64,000 nt of DNA from Bosea vestrisii (GCF_030144325.1 NZ_CP126307.1:992001-1056000), one strand, 5' to 3'; shown: positions 18,513-27,140, counted from the first letter of the stretch. Numbers and translations: made by a program. Notes: generated from the letters alone by a model not told the origin.

Positions 18513-19727
18513 TTACGCAGCCATCGCCTTGCGCAGGTTCTCGCTGACCTTGTCGAGGAAGCCGGTGGTCGAAAGGAACTTCTGGTCGGGGCCGACCAGC
18601 AGCGCCAGGTCCTTGGTCATGTCGCCGGCTTCGACGGTGTCGACCGTGACCTTCTCCAGCAAGCTGGCGAACTTGGCGAGCTCGGCATTGTTGTCGAGCT
18701 TGGCGCGATGGCTGAGGCCGCGCGACCAGGCGAAGATCGAGGCGATCGAGTTGGTCGAGGTCTCCTTGCCCTTCTGGTGCTCGCGATAGTGGCGGGTCAC
18801 CGTGCCGTGGGCGGCCTCGGCCTCGACGGTCTTGCCGTCCGGCGTCATCAGCACCGAGGTCATCAGGCCGAGCGAGCCGAAGCCCTGCGCCACCGTGTCC
18901 GACTGCACGTCGCCATCGTAGTTCTTGCAGGCCCAGACATAGCCGCCCGACCACTTCATCGCCGACGCGACCATGTCGTCGATCAGACGGTGCTCGTAGG
19001 TGATGCCGAGCTTGTCGAACTCCGCCTTGAACTCCGCCTCGTAGATCTCCTGGAAGATGTCCTTGAAGCGCCCGTCATAGGTCTTGAGGATGGTGTTCTT
19101 GGTCGAGAGGTAGACCGGGTATTTGCGCAGCAGGCCGTAGTTCAGCGATGCCCGGGCGAAGTCGCGGATCGAGTCGTCGAGATTGTACATCGCCATCGCG
19201 ACGCCGGCGTCCGGAGCCTTGAAGACCTCCTTCTCGATGACGTTGCCGTCTTCGCCGACGAACTTGATCGAGAGCGTGCCCTTGCCGGGAAACTTGAAGT
19301 CGGTGGCGCGGTACTGGTCGCCATAAGCATGGCGGCCGATGACGATCGGCTGGGTCCAGCCCGGCACCAGGCGCGGCACGTTCTTGCAGATGATCGGCTC
19401 GCGGAAGATCACGCCGCCGAGGATGTTGCGGATCGTGCCGTTCGGCGACTTCCACATCGACTTGAGGTTGAACTCCTTCACGCGCGCTTCGTCCGGCGTG
19501 ATCGTCGCGCACTTCACGGCAACGCCGTGCTTCTTGGTGGCGTTGGCCGCGTCGATCGTGACCTGGTCGTCGGTCGCGTCGCGGTTCTCGACCGAGAGGT
19601 CGTAATAATCGAGTTCGAGGTCGAGATAGGGGAAGATCAGCGTGTCCTTGATCTTCTGCCAGATGATGCGGGTCATCTCGTCGCCGTCCATGTCGACGAC
19701 CGGGTTGGCGACCTTGATCTTGCTCAT
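18513..19727 (-). CDS. icd: NADP-dependent isocitrate dehydrogenase
   Basis: A 404-residue TCA-cycle enzyme of the homodimeric eukaryote-like (subfamily II) type common in alphaproteobacteria. It converts isocitrate to 2-oxoglutarate with NADP reduction. Visible hallmarks are MSKIKVANPVVDMDGDEMTRI at the start, KSPNGTIRNILGG for substrate phosphate binding, and YDGDVQSDTVAQGFGSLGL, part of the metal-binding and cofactor region. The frame is open 17 codons further upstream, but the ATG at 19727 matches the conserved N-terminus. Single-gene unit with its own terminator. Confidence 0.97.
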   Translation of the reverse strand: MSKIKVANPVVDMDGDEMTRIIWQKIKDTLIFPYLDLELDYYDLSVENRDATDDQVTIDAANATKKHGVAVKCATITPDEARVKEFNLKSMWKSPNGTIRNILGGVIFREPIICKNVPRLVPGWTQPIVIGRHAYGDQYRATDFKFPGKGTLSIKFVGEDGNVIEKEVFKAPDAGVAMAMYNLDDSIRDFARASLNYGLLRKYPVYLSTKNTILKTYDGRFKDIFQEIYEAEFKAEFDKLGITYEHRLIDDMVASAMKWSGGYVWACKNYDGDVQSDTVAQGFGSLGLMTSVLMTPDGKTVEAEAAHGTVTRHYREHQKGKETSTNSIASIFAWSRGLSHRAKLDNNAELAKFASLLEKVTVDTVEAGDMTKDLALLVGPDQKFLSTTGFLDKVSENLRKAMAA

Positions 19728-19945
19728 GTGATACGACCCCTGCTCTGGCCAGTCTGGAACGATTGCAGGCAACAGCATAACCGCCGTTGCCAGCCCGCGC
19801 GCTTCCTAGCGGGTTCGAAGCGCAGGGGGAAGCCGGCCTTTTGGGCAACGGCCCGCGAGCAAGCAACGCCGCCGGCCGCGCCAACGCAGGGCGCCCCGTC
19901 TTCCGGCGCAGTTGGCAATGCTGCGAACCGATTTAGATTGGAGAC

Positions 19946-20665
19946 ATGACAGTCTCCTCCTCCCCCTTCGCCCTCGTCACCGGTGGCACCCGCGGCATCG
20001 GCGCCGGCGCCGCGCTCGCGCTCGCACAGGCCGGCTACCAGGTCCTCGCCACCGGCCTCACTGACGACGAGGTCGCAGCCGCGCCCGCCCATGCCGCGAT
20101 CCGCCATGCCAGGCTCGACGTCACCAGCGATGCCGAGGTTGCGGCGATCGTCGCTGCTTGCGAGCGCATCGATGCTCTCGTCAATTGCGCCGGCATGATC
20201 CAGCGCGGCGGCAAGGAGTTCGAGATCGAAGCCTTCCGGCTGACGATCGAGGTCAACCTCACCGGCACGATGCGGATGTGCCTGGCGGCCAAGGAGAAGC
20301 TGGCTGTCGCCAAGGGCGCGATCGTCAACACCGCCTCGATGCTGACCTTCCACGGCTCGGCCTATGCGCCGGGCTATTCCGCCTCGAAGGGCGGCGTCGG
20401 GCAATTGACCAAGTCGCTCGCCGCCGCCTGGGCGCAGGACGGTATCCGCGTCAACGCGGTTGCCCCCGGCTGGATTGCGACCGAGCTGACTCGGCCCCTC
20501 GTCGAGGATGCGGCGCGCTCCGCGCCAATCCTGTCGCGCACCCCGATGAACCGCTGGGGAGATCCGAGCGATGTCGGCGGCGCCGTCCTCTTTCTGCTAT
20601 CCGACGCCGCCCGTTTCGTGACCGGCGCGATCCTGCCGGTCGACGGCGGCTATCTCGCTGTCTAG
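19946..20665 (+). CDS. SDR family oxidoreductase
   Basis: A 239-residue classical short-chain dehydrogenase. The Rossmann nucleotide-binding motif TGGTRGIGAGAAL is at residues 12-24. The NCAG motif appears in DALVNCAGM, and the catalytic Tyr/Lys are in APGYSASKGGV. The C-terminal region RFVTGAILPVDGGYL is standard. All catalytic parts are intact. Substrate unknown. Divergent from icd across about 220 bases. Confidence 0.88.
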   Translation: MTVSSSPFALVTGGTRGIGAGAALALAQAGYQVLATGLTDDEVAAAPAHAAIRHARLDVTSDAEVAAIVAACERIDALVNCAGMIQRGGKEFEIEAFRLTIEVNLTGTMRMCLAAKEKLAVAKGAIVNTASMLTFHGSAYAPGYSASKGGVGQLTKSLAAAWAQDGIRVNAVAPGWIATELTRPLVEDAARSAPILSRTPMNRWGDPSDVGGAVLFLLSDAARFVTGAILPVDGGYLAV

Positions 20666-20708
20666 GGGCACGCAGAAAAGATTCGAAACACCAGCGGCAT
20701 GGCCGCGT

Positions 20709-20744
20709 TTCCTGATTCAGTTGCCCAGCCAGCTGAATCAGGAA
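20709..20744. promoter_or_regulatory. Inverted repeat upstream of the cupin gene
   Basis: Twelve-base arms TTCCTGATTCAG (20709-20720) and CTGAATCAGGAA (20733-20744) enclose a 12-base loop, 20 bases before the cupin ATG. Each arm contains the near-palindromic CTGAWTCAG, so it could be a pair of operator half-sites rather than an RNA hairpin. Confidence 0.55.
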
Positions 20745-20763
20745 TTCAACCGGAGAAATAGCG

Positions 20764-21308
20764 ATGAACAAGATCAGCCCGGTTCCCGTCCAGGTCAGCA
20801 CCGAAGAGCGCTGGACCCCCTATCGGCACCCGCAGCCGAAGGATTCGCCCCCGAATTGATCGTCCCCAACGTCATCCCGGAGGACGAGCGCGTCTGGGTG
20901 CCGGTCGACGACAATGTCTGGTTCCGCCCCTTATGCCTCTCGGTGACGCGCGGCTACTGGATGAACCTGCTGCGCGTACGCCGCGCCGGCGTACTTTCGC
21001 GCCACCGCCACCCCCAGCCCGTGCACGGCTATGTGCTGAAGGGCAAGTGGCGCTACCTCGAACATGACTGGGTCGCGACGGAAGGCTCCTACGTCTACGA
21101 GGCGCCCGGCGAAACCCATACGCTGGTGGTCGATCCCGACGTCGAGGAGATGATCACCATGTTCCAGGTCAATGGCGCGATGATCTATGTCGACCCGGAC
21201 GGCAAGTGCCTCGGCTATGACGACGTCTTCACCCGGCTCGACAAATGCCGGGCACATTACGCGACCAACGGGCTCGGGGCCGACTACGCCGATCAGTTCA
21301 TTCGCTGA
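20764..21308 (+). pseudogene. Cupin-domain dioxygenase-like protein (2,4'-dihydroxyacetophenone dioxygenase type), frameshifted
   Basis: A single-domain cupin of about 181 codons, broken near its start. ATG 20764 with a GGAG ribosome site gives MNKISPVPVQVSTEERW and on to KDSPPN, then stops. The next residues expected, PELIVPNVIPEDERVWV, continue in a different frame to the stop at 21308. The break is in the CCCCC run near 20848-20852, where one extra C would join the frames. The main part has the cupin metal ligands HRHPQPVHGYVLKG and a distal PGETHTLVVD. Homologs of this shape cleave aromatic ketones or are uncharacterised. A real mutation and a sequence error are both possible. Confidence 0.7.
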
Positions 21309-21356
21309 CGCCGACAAGAGCATCCAGCCGGGAAACTCCCGGCGGATGGAGAGTGG

Positions 21357-21989
21357 ATGACCATGCGACGATCGGACAGCTCGCGCGTGCCGGGCAGGCG
21401 CGACATTGGGGCTCTGGCCTTGTCCGCCCTGATGGCAGGTATCCCCTCCCTTGCTTTCGCCCAACCGGTCGACCGGTTGGGCGTTCCCGGTCCGCTCAGC
21501 TTCGGCGGGACCAGCTATCGACTGGCATGGAGTTCACAGCCAGGCCCCGGTTACGACAAGCAGGAATATCTGCCGACTGGCGAAGCGCTCGGCCGGCACA
21601 CCCGCATGCTCCTGGTCGAGTTCCTCGATACCGGGATTGGCCCGCGCGAAGCGCTGGCTGCACAGGTGCGCTCGCTCAATCAGCGCAAGGGCAAGGACCC
21701 GCTGTTCAACATGGCGATCATGGAGAATAAGCAGACCGGCGAGGTGATGCTGGATTTCCTGATCAGCGCCCATGAGCGCGGCCAGACGATCGCCGAATGG
21801 AACGCCTATCGCTATGTCCCGCGCAAGGGCGCTGGCGGGCGTGACGCCGTGCTTCTGTTCGCGATCAGCCGCCGCGCCTATGGCGACGACGCGATCCGCA
21901 GCTTTCTCGGGGAGCTCAAGAGCAGCCGCTCGGGCGAGGTTGGACGGCTGGCCCGCGCGCCTCTGCCCGAGATCAGACCGCCGCGTTGA
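21357..21989 (+). CDS. Secreted protein, unknown
   Basis: A 210-residue protein with an N-terminal signal region (GRRDIGALALSALMAGIPSLAFAQ) that contains an Arg pair, so Tat export is possible. The mature part has no recognised domain; it includes TSYRLAWSSQPGPGYDKQEYLPTGE, a conserved-looking start, and ends with a basic tail. A perfect 26-base palindrome spans the signal-peptide cleavage region. Its 3' end nearly abuts the convergent fliX. The gene probably predates and is unrelated to the flagellar cluster. Confidence 0.6.
   Translation: MTMRRSDSSRVPGRRDIGALALSALMAGIPSLAFAQPVDRLGVPGPLSFGGTSYRLAWSSQPGPGYDKQEYLPTGEALGRHTRMLLVEFLDTGIGPREALAAQVRSLNQRKGKDPLFNMAIMENKQTGEVMLDFLISAHERGQTIAEWNAYRYVPRKGAGGRDAVLLFAISRRAYGDDAIRSFLGELKSSRSGEVGRLARAPLPEIRPPR
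21468..21493. repeat. 26-base perfect palindrome inside a coding region
   Basis: The sequence CGCCCAACCGGTC and its exact complement GACCGGTTGGGCG join without a loop. It encodes the FAQPVDRLG region of the secreted protein at 21357. Perfect palindromes of this length are rare by chance and may mark a protein-binding site or a cruciform. Confidence 0.85.
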
Positions 21990-21992
21990 AAC

Positions 21993-22400
21993 TCAGCGTC
22001 CGAGCTTCGCCAGCTCGACCGCGGCGCGCAGCTCGATATGCGCAAGCACCTCGTCGAGGCGCGGGTCGTCGGTCGTCTCGCGCCGCGCCGACAACATTGC
22101 CTTGAGACGTTCAAGCTCCGAGACCTGCACCCGTCCCGTCAGCAGCGCGGCCTTGAGCTGATCGAGCCCGTCGAGCAGATCGTGGCCGCGGCGGGCCTGA
22201 CGGCGCTTGCGCTCCTGCCCGTCCTCATCGGCCTGGACCGCGAGCAGCCCGTCGAGCGACCCGGCATGGCTGACGGATGTGCCTTGCGCCGTCGCCGTGC
22301 TCTCGCGCGCCGGCAGGCGGAAGCTCGACCCGCTGGTCGAGCCGCTGCGACTGGTCGGGCTGGTCGACGTGACGGGGTTGCGCTGGTCGATGCGGATCAT
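21993..22400 (-). CDS. fliX: Flagellar assembly regulator FliX
   Basis: A 135-residue alphaproteobacterial protein that, in Caulobacter, links basal-body assembly to FlbD-dependent late flagellar transcription. The N-terminus MIRIDQRNPVTSTSPTS is Ser/Thr-rich, and the C-terminal half has the conserved helical pattern LLDGLDQLKAALLTGRVQ and ELRAAVELAKLGR. The frame is open to 22619, but the ATG at 22400 fits the family. It diverges from flgI, the arrangement known in related organisms. Confidence 0.82.
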   Translation of the reverse strand: MIRIDQRNPVTSTSPTSRSGSTSGSSFRLPARESTATAQGTSVSHAGSLDGLLAVQADEDGQERKRRQARRGHDLLDGLDQLKAALLTGRVQVSELERLKAMLSARRETTDDPRLDEVLAHIELRAAVELAKLGR

Positions 22401-22473
22401 GACGCTCTCGCAAGGTCGGCAAAGGCGCTGGAAAGGGCGCTGCCTGACCCACTTCCTTGTGCCGGCAACGTGG

Positions 22474-22488
22474 TTAACGATCGGTAAA
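22474..22488. promoter_or_regulatory. CtrA-like site between fliX and flgI
   Basis: TTAA-N7-TAAA (TTAACGATCGGTAAA) is one base from the CtrA consensus TTAA-N7-TTAA. CtrA controls flagellar genes in alphaproteobacteria. A single near match in a 250-base divergent region is suggestive only. Confidence 0.4.
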
Positions 22489-22602
22489 TCACCCGGCAGG
22501 ATTTGCCGAGGCGGCAGCTTTGCCCCTGCGCCCGCTCCCAGCACGATCAGGCCACGCATCTCTAAAAGCCTGATTAAAAAGCGTTTTCGTTTTCTCCCGA
22601 AT

Positions 22603-22618
22603 TGGCACGCTCCTCGCA
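22603..22618 (+). promoter_or_regulatory. Sigma-54-type -24/-12 promoter of flgI
   Basis: TGGCACG-CTCC-TCGCA matches the RpoN consensus TGGCACG-N4-TTGCA with one mismatch, and GG and GC have exact spacing. The predicted start would be about 12 bases further on, roughly 25 bases before the flgI ATG at 22653. Late flagellar units of alphaproteobacteria are commonly RpoN-dependent. Confidence 0.75.
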
Positions 22619-22652
22619 ACGGGCTGGCGATATCAGATCACCCCGGTGCCTC

Positions 22653-23909
22653 ATGCCTCGCCTCTTTCGCCTCCGCCATCTGCTGACGCCGCTTGCAGCC
22701 CTGCTGCTCGCCGGCGCGGCCATGGCGGCCGATCTCGCCCCGGCGGGACCTGTGGGCCCGGCGGGTCGCGGCGGCAGCCCCGCCAATAACGGCCCGGCAC
22801 GCAGCGGCGCGGCCGAGGCCGGCGCCACGCGCACCGCGTTCGCCGGCAGCGGCGGCATGGGAACCGCGCTCTCACGCATCAAGGATCTCGCCTCGATCGA
22901 GGGCGTGCGCAGCAACCAGATCCTTGGCTACGGCATCGTCGTCGGCCTCAACGGCACCGGCGACACGCTCAACAACGCCCCCTTCACCAAGCAGTCGCTG
23001 ACCGCGATGCTGGAGCGCCTCGGCGTCAACACCCGCGGCGCCAGCATGCGCACGGCGAACGTCGCAGCGGTGATGATCACCGCCAATCTGCCGCCCTTCG
23101 CCGTCCAGGGTACGCGGCTCGACGTCACCGTCTCGGCGCTGGGCGACGCCAAGTCGCTGCAGGGCGGCACCTTGCTCGCCACCCCCCTGCTCGGCGCCGA
23201 TGGCGAGGTCTACGCCGTCTCGCAGGGCCCCGTCGCGATCTCCGGCTTTTCGGCCGAAGCCGAAGCCGCCAAGATCACTCGCGGCGTCCCGACCGTCGGC
23301 CGCATCGCCAATGGCGGCCTGATCGAGCGCGAGATCGATTTTGCCCTCAACAAGCTCAAGACGCTGCGCCTGTCGCTGCGCAATCCCGACCTCACGACCG
23401 CGCGCCGCATCGCCGCCGCGATCAACGACTTCATCGGCGGCGACGCGGCCGAGCCGACCGACCCCTCGACAGTGGTGTTGCAGATCCCGGCGCGTTTCCA
23501 GGGCAACATGATCCGGATGCTCACCGATATCGAGCAGCTCAGGGTCGAGCCCGACCAGGGCGCCCGCGTCGTCATCGACGAGCGCTCCGGCATCATCGTG
23601 ATGGGCAAGGACGTGCGCGTCTCGACCGTCGCCGTGGCTCAGGGCAACCTGACTGTGACGATCTCCGAGGAGCCCCAGGTCAGTCAGCCGAACGAGTTCG
23701 GCCAAGGCCGGACGGTCGTCGTCCCGCGCAGCAACGTCAAGGTCGACACCGAGGGCACCAACAAGCTCGCTCTGGTCAAGGAAAGCGTGACCCTGCGCGA
23801 GCTGGTCGACGGGCTCAACGCGCTCGGCCTCGGCCCGCGCGACCTGCTGTCCATCCTGCAAGCCATCAAGGCAGCCGGCGCGCTGCAAGCCGACATCGAG
23901 GTGATGTAA
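22653..23909 (+). CDS. flgI: Flagellar P-ring protein FlgI
   Basis: A 418-residue periplasmic protein that forms the P-ring around the rod in the peptidoglycan. A signal peptide (RHLLTPLAALLLAGAAMA) is followed by a Gly/Ala-rich stretch, then SRIKDLASIEGVRSNQILGYGIVVGLNGTGD, the family signature. The C-terminus is TLRELVDGLNALGLGPRDLLSILQAIKAAGALQADIEVM, typical for FlgI. Its stop shares a base with the next start (TAATG), so flgI and flgJ are coupled. A sigma-54-type promoter precedes it. Confidence 0.96.
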   Translation: MPRLFRLRHLLTPLAALLLAGAAMAADLAPAGPVGPAGRGGSPANNGPARSGAAEAGATRTAFAGSGGMGTALSRIKDLASIEGVRSNQILGYGIVVGLNGTGDTLNNAPFTKQSLTAMLERLGVNTRGASMRTANVAAVMITANLPPFAVQGTRLDVTVSALGDAKSLQGGTLLATPLLGADGEVYAVSQGPVAISGFSAEAEAAKITRGVPTVGRIANGGLIEREIDFALNKLKTLRLSLRNPDLTTARRIAAAINDFIGGDAAEPTDPSTVVLQIPARFQGNMIRMLTDIEQLRVEPDQGARVVIDERSGIIVMGKDVRVSTVAVAQGNLTVTISEEPQVSQPNEFGQGRTVVVPRSNVKVDTEGTNKLALVKESVTLRELVDGLNALGLGPRDLLSILQAIKAAGALQADIEVM

Positions 23910-24271
23910 TGACTGCCATCCTCGCCGCCCCCGCAGCCAAGCTGGCCATCGGCGCCGCCGTCAATCTCGCCGGCGGCATCGCCGACGCCCTGAGCTCGCA
24001 GAACTCCAAGGCGAAAAAGACCGCCGCCGATTTCGAGACCGTCTTCCTCGAGAACTTCACCCAGACGATGATGAGCTCGAGCGGGACCGAAGGCCCGCTC
24101 GGCGAGAACGGCGTCGGCGGCGACGTCTGGCGCTCGATGCTGACGCAGGAATACGCCAAGCAGATGCAGCGGGCCGGCGGTGTCGGCCTCTCCGACCAGA
24201 TCATGCGCGACCTGATCCAGGTCCAGGCGGGCGCGTCGGCCACCGGACCGGCGGGAGCCGGCAATGGTTGA
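23909..24271 (+). CDS. flgJ: Rod-binding protein, FlgJ N-terminal type
   Basis: A 120-residue rod-cap protein. The core ADFETVFLENFTQTMMSS and GGDVWRSMLTQEYAKQM match the rod-binding domain of FlgJ. The muramidase domain found in enteric FlgJ is absent, as is normal for alphaproteobacteria. It starts on the flgI stop and overlaps the next gene by 8 bases, so it belongs to the flgI operon. Confidence 0.88.
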   Translation: MTAILAAPAAKLAIGAAVNLAGGIADALSSQNSKAKKTAADFETVFLENFTQTMMSSSGTEGPLGENGVGGDVWRSMLTQEYAKQMQRAGGVGLSDQIMRDLIQVQAGASATGPAGAGNG

Positions 24272-24752
24272 GCGCCTGCGCGTCGTCGACGAGCGCCCGC
24301 GCGTCTCGAACGCCGTCGAGGCCGAAGCGCTGATCGGAGCCGTCATGGAGACGCTCGGCGCCCTCTCCCATGTCGTCGGCGAGGAGACCGGCCTGGTCAA
24401 GGCGGGCCGCCTCAAGGACGCGATGGAGCGCGAGACGCGCAAGGCCGAGCTCGCCGGCGTCTACATGAAGGGCGTCGAGCAGATCAAGCTGAACGCCGTC
24501 GCTCTCGCCCGTTTTGCGCCGGAGAAGGTCAAGCGCCTGAAGAACGCCCATCTCGCCTTCCAGGAGCTGATCGACCTCAACCAGACCGTGCTGGCGACGG
24601 CGCGGGCGATCTCGGAATCGATCATGCGCGACCTCGCGACCGACACCAACCGCCAGAACCGGGCGCCGGGCTACGGGCCGACTGCGACCGTGGGTGCTGG
24701 AGTCTTCGCCCGGCCCAATGCTGGCCCCCTGGTGCTTTCGAAGAGCCTGTAA
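24264..24752 (+). CDS. FlgN-like flagellar export chaperone
   Basis: A 162-residue, largely helical cytosolic protein in the FlgN position. Long amphipathic helices occupy about residues 18-110 (including VMETLGALSHVVGEETGLVKAG and RETRKAELAGVY), as in FlgN chaperones, which deliver the hook-filament junction proteins FlgK and FlgL. Both of those genes are present in this window. It overlaps flgJ by 8 bases. Sequence similarity within FlgN proteins is low, so the call rests on helical pattern and context. Confidence 0.65.
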   Translation: MVERLRVVDERPRVSNAVEAEALIGAVMETLGALSHVVGEETGLVKAGRLKDAMERETRKAELAGVYMKGVEQIKLNAVALARFAPEKVKRLKNAHLAFQELIDLNQTVLATARAISESIMRDLATDTNRQNRAPGYGPTATVGAGVFARPNAGPLVLSKSL

Positions 24753-24864
24753 GAGCTACGCAGGCAAGAAGAGCATCGCGACAGCTGCGGCATAGCCAAC
24801 TCAAGGCATGTCGAGAGCGAGCCATTTCATGGTTAATCTGAGCAACGACTCGACGAAGCGAGAA

Positions 24865-24872
24865 TTAACCCT
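24865..24872. promoter_or_regulatory. CtrA-like half-site upstream of the FlaG-like gene
   Basis: TTAACCCT resembles the CtrA half-site TTAACCAT. TTAACC motifs recur upstream of all three flagellins, but their meaning here is inferred from this recurrence. Confidence 0.3.
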
Positions 24873-24994
24873 TTCCGCGCGCAGAAAATGCGCCGGATGC
24901 ATTGCAATTTACCAATTTCCCTAACGGCAGATTCAACTCTCTGCCGCATCTTCTCATGCTTGGAAGAAGTCCGCCCTTGCGAGAGGAGTCCAGA

Positions 24995-25465
24995 ATGGAT
25001 TTCGGCGCGACACCAAAGACGTTCGCGACCGGTGCCGTCCAGGCGACGGTCCGCACCGATATTTCCGTCCAGAACGGCGCAACGCCGGTCGAGCTCCCAC
25101 CGGAGAAGACCGTCCGTTCGATCGCCGCCGGTGAACCGGTTCAGCTCGATATCCGTGCCCGTGCCGAAGAGCGTCGCTCCGATGCGCAGCGCCAGCAGAG
25201 CACGCAGGATGAGGCGACGCAGCAGCGCCGCTTCGACGAACAGCGTCGCCAGCAGGATCTGCGCGACGTGATCGAGCGACGTCTCGATATCGATCCGAAG
25301 ACGCGCAGCATCATCCTGCGCAAGACCAATCGCGACACCGGCGAGGTCGTCGAGCAATTGCCTGACGAGACTCTGCTGAAGATGCGCATCTGGTCGCGCG
25401 AGATTCTCGAGCGCAGCCGCGAGGCGGAAGCGCCCCGCAACCATGAGGTCGAGCGCCTCGCCTGA
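24995..25465 (+). CDS. FlaG-like flagellar protein
   Basis: A 156-residue protein, N-terminally polar and with a Glu/Arg/Gln-rich helix at about residues 55-85. Its C-terminal third (RLDIDPKTRSIILRKTNRD, then TGEVVEQLPDETLLKMR) fits the FlaG pattern of a predicted beta-hairpin ending in a short helix. FlaG proteins influence filament length in other bacteria. It lies directly upstream of the flagellins. The GAGGAG site at about 24983 and ATG at 24995 are preferred over an in-frame ATG at 24902 without such a site. Confidence 0.62.
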   Translation: MDFGATPKTFATGAVQATVRTDISVQNGATPVELPPEKTVRSIAAGEPVQLDIRARAEERRSDAQRQQSTQDEATQQRRFDEQRRQQDLRDVIERRLDIDPKTRSIILRKTNRDTGEVVEQLPDETLLKMRIWSREILERSREAEAPRNHEVERLA

Positions 25466-25563
25466 GCTTGCCGATCTCTTCTCAATTTAGCGCCGCTGGC
25501 ACTCGCCGGCGGCGTTTTCGTTCGTATGCCGATCCCCGGCATGCGCAGGCTTTGGCCGACCGG

Positions 25564-25723
25564 GCCGTTTCACCCCTGTTAACCATGCCGCGGCTTCGCC
25601 CGGATTTCGAGCAATTCGCGGGCTCGGATTTACGCCTCGTTACGAGATCGGCGGCATGGTCCATCGGTCGCGGCCAGAATGGTTGCGGCGCCAGAAGGCA
25701 CCATACCAGAAGGGTATTCTATC
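25564..25723 (+). promoter_or_regulatory. Flagellin promoter region, copy 1
   Basis: This 160-base leader is repeated before the second flagellin (27310-27469) with one base difference. It includes the CtrA-type half-site TTAACCAT at 25579-25586 and GG-N10-GC spaced bases at 25658-25671 that could be a weak sigma-54 element. The same leader twice means both flagellins should respond to the same signals. Confidence 0.6.
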
Positions 25724-27058
25724 ATGGCCGTTTCTCTCTCTGCCGGCGTCCGCAACAACCTGACGACGCTGCAGTCGACCTCCGCCCAGTCCTCGCAAAT
25801 CCAGAACCGCCTTGCCACCGGCAAGAAGGTCAACAGCGCGATCGACAGCCCGGTCAACTTCTTCACCGCCGCCTCGCTGAATGATCGCTCGAGCCAGCTC
25901 ACCGGCCTGCTCGACGGCATCTCGAACGGCATCCAGACGATCCAGGCTGCCTCCAAGGGCATCGACGGCATCACCAAGCTGGTCGGCTCGCTGCAGTCGA
26001 CGATCAAGCAGGCCCAGGCCGATGCGGCTCAGAACCGCCCGACCAAGGCCGGCACGGCGCGCGCCACCCAGGCCGAAGTCGCCGCCACCAGCAAGAGCCT
26101 CAAGGACATCGCCCTCGACAAGAAACTGGTCGGTGCGGACGCGGTTGCGGACGCTGCGACCGCGACAAGCGCTGGCGACCTCGGCATCATAGATACAAAC
26201 ACTTTCATCGGCATTTCGCTGACGGCGGGCTCCACCACCTACGAGGCGTCGTTCTCCTCGGTGAACGCCACAGTGCGCGACCTCGTCAACGAGATCAACA
26301 AGTCGGGCATCGCCACCGCCTTCGTCGACGAGAAGGGCCAGCTCAACGTCAAGGGCACCGGCTCCGAGGACCTCGAGTTCGGCGTCGGCGTCGGCACGAC
26401 CGGTGCTACCTCCGGCGCGGGCAGTGCGATCGTCGATGCTCAGACCGGTCTCGCCAACGCGGCAGTCGGCTTCGTCGCCGGTGACGCAGTTGCGGCGACC
26501 GCGATCAAGGGGCCGACCGTCACCTCGGCGGTTCGCTCCAACCTGATCGACCAGTTCAACGATCTGCGCAACAAGATCGACGATCTCGCCAAGGATTCCG
26601 GCTTCAACGGCATCAACCTGCTCGGCGGCGATCGCCTGTCGGTCGTCTTCAACGAGAAGACCGGCAAGAACCAGACCAAGCTCGATGTCCAGGGCACCCA
26701 GCTGAGCTCCGACAACCTCGGCATCACCAAGGCTGGCAACACCCAGCTCGCCGGCAGCGTCAACTTCCAGAACGACTCCGATCTGGAAGCCGCCACCAAG
26801 TCGCTCACCGGCGCCCTGACCTCGCTGAAGTCGCTCTCCTCGACCTTCGGCGCCAACCTCTCGGTCGTCCAGACCCGCCAGGACTTCACCAAGGACCTGT
26901 CGAACGTCCTGACCACCGGCGCCGACAACCTCGTCAACGCCGACCTCAACCAGGAAGCCGCCTCCCTGCTCGCGCTGCAGACCCGTCAGCAGCTCTCGCA
27001 GCAGGCGCTCTCCCTCGCCAACCAGGCCGACCAGGGCGTCCTGCGTCTCCTCGGCTGA
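25724..27058 (+). CDS. Flagellin (first tandem copy)
   Basis: A 444-residue filament subunit. The N-terminal D0/D1 helices begin MAVSLSAGVRNNLTTLQ, with RLATGKKVNSAIDSP and SNGIQTIQAASKGIDGITK, and the C-terminal D1/D0 ends QQLSQQALSLANQADQGVLRLLG. The middle (about residues 109-259) is the variable surface domain and holds an Ala/Thr/Gly-rich island that differs from the next copy. The open frame starts at 25679, but ATG 25724 is used by all three flagellins. It is followed by a strong terminator. From base 26501 to the terminator the copy is identical to the second flagellin. Confidence 0.95.
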   Translation: MAVSLSAGVRNNLTTLQSTSAQSSQIQNRLATGKKVNSAIDSPVNFFTAASLNDRSSQLTGLLDGISNGIQTIQAASKGIDGITKLVGSLQSTIKQAQADAAQNRPTKAGTARATQAEVAATSKSLKDIALDKKLVGADAVADAATATSAGDLGIIDTNTFIGISLTAGSTTYEASFSSVNATVRDLVNEINKSGIATAFVDEKGQLNVKGTGSEDLEFGVGVGTTGATSGAGSAIVDAQTGLANAAVGFVAGDAVAATAIKGPTVTSAVRSNLIDQFNDLRNKIDDLAKDSGFNGINLLGGDRLSVVFNEKTGKNQTKLDVQGTQLSSDNLGITKAGNTQLAGSVNFQNDSDLEAATKSLTGALTSLKSLSSTFGANLSVVQTRQDFTKDLSNVLTTGADNLVNADLNQEAASLLALQTRQQLSQQALSLANQADQGVLRLLG

Positions 27059-27110
27059 TCTTCGGTCCGCAGAAGCGGATCAACCCGCAGAACGCGGGAC
27101 GAAGCAAAAG

Positions 27111-27140
27111 AGCGGCGGAGCCAAGGCTCCGCCGCTTTTT
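27111..27140 (+). terminator. Terminator after first flagellin
   Basis: A 12-base-pair stem, AGCGGCGGAGCC-AA-GGCTCCGCCGCT, ending in TTTTT. Repeated after the second flagellin. Confidence 0.9.

Noticed and set aside
19799..19823. A GGTTCGAA sequence resembling a tRNA T-loop within a 7-base-pair hairpin near icd
   Set aside because: No acceptor, D or anticodon arms could be drawn around it; it is a short hairpin only.
25658..25671. Possible sigma-54 promoter of the flagellins (TGGTCCATCGGTCGC)
   Set aside because: The GG/GC spacing is right but several consensus bases are missing, and such pairs are frequent in GC-rich DNA; kept only as a weak note.
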